Positions 5,001-5,100 of a stretch of 5,100 bases of DNA are shown here, piece after piece (the first letter of the stretch is position 1; each line of letters opens with the position of its first letter). The stretch covers positions 1 through 5,100 of the forward strand of contig CAIWVX010000311.1 of NCBI GenBank assembly GCA_903916205.1, in the 5' to 3' direction. Made by a program: the position numbers and the translations under genes. Origin of the DNA: an uncultured beta proteobacterium. GTDB lineage: Bacteria > Pseudomonadota > Gammaproteobacteria > Burkholderiales > Rhodocyclaceae. The notes beneath the pieces are model-generated. The model worked only from the letters and a program-made list of their open reading frames with translations, did no database searches and had not been told where the DNA came from.

Positions 5001-5100
5001 GGCATTCTTTTGTTAAGTATCAAACAAGCTAGTTTTTAGCCTGCCAGAAATAAAAAGGGCCAGCCTAGGTGCGCAAAATCTTTTCTTTGCGCACGCGGAA
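5001..5100. other. Non-coding tail with a hairpin
   Basis: No gene is supported here. GTGCGCAAA (5069-5077) and TTTGCGCAC (5086-5094) form a perfect 9-bp stem with an 8-nt loop. No T run follows on either strand, so it is not a typical terminator. The minus strand is open from 5100 down to a TAG at 5067-5065, but that is too short to call a gene end. Confidence 0.5.

Noticed and set aside
5065..5100. End of a minus-strand gene (reads FRVRKEKILRT then TAG)
   Set aside because: Only 11 codons are visible, other reverse frames are also open, and nothing is recognisable, so it cannot be supported.

Overview
The window looks like chromosomal DNA of a proteobacterium, probably a betaproteobacterium that degrades aromatic or branched-chain acids. 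This rests on a LIV-type periplasmic binding protein next to two crotonase-fold enoyl-CoA hydratases, good Shine-Dalgarno sites and moderately GC-rich coding DNA. The taxonomic guess is an inference from protein style, not a database result. Every complete gene reads on the + strand.

Region 1 (1-3244) is a catabolic block. After the last codons of an upstream frame (stop at 27-29) come a secreted ABC-transporter substrate-binding protein (57-1202), a strong intrinsic terminator/attenuator hairpin (1225-1261), an enoyl-CoA hydratase with both catalytic glutamates (1273-2046), a methylglutaconyl-CoA-hydratase-like (LiuC-type) crotonase that keeps only one of them (2055-2837), and a small single-domain cupin (2873-3244). 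The two hydratases are 8 nt apart and the cupin follows after 35 nt, so these three are probably co-transcribed. The likely logic is import of a carboxylic acid followed by beta-oxidation-like processing of its CoA ester. The substrate (leucine pathway or an aromatic/phenylpropanoid acid) cannot be fixed from this window.

Region 2 (3245-5100) is more AT-rich, accessory-looking and repeat-bearing. It holds two type II toxin-antitoxin modules in tandem. The first (3540-4125) is a ribbon-helix-helix antitoxin overlapping a MazF/PemK-type endoribonuclease by 14 nt, closed by an intrinsic terminator (4142-4171). The second (4317-4920) has the opposite order: a RelE/HigB-type (phage Gp49-like) toxin broken by a one-base deletion near 4430, overlapping by ATGA an intact HigA-like helix-turn-helix antitoxin.

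A short AT-rich motif occurs three times: before module 1 (3451-3474), between the modules (4220-4243; 21 of 24 bases identical to the first) and, more diverged, after module 2 (4980-5000, inside a 12-bp perfect inverted repeat). The modules therefore look like repeat-bounded cassettes. This arrangement and the broken toxin are the most interesting observations. No tRNA, rRNA, CRISPR array, transposase or replication origin was seen.
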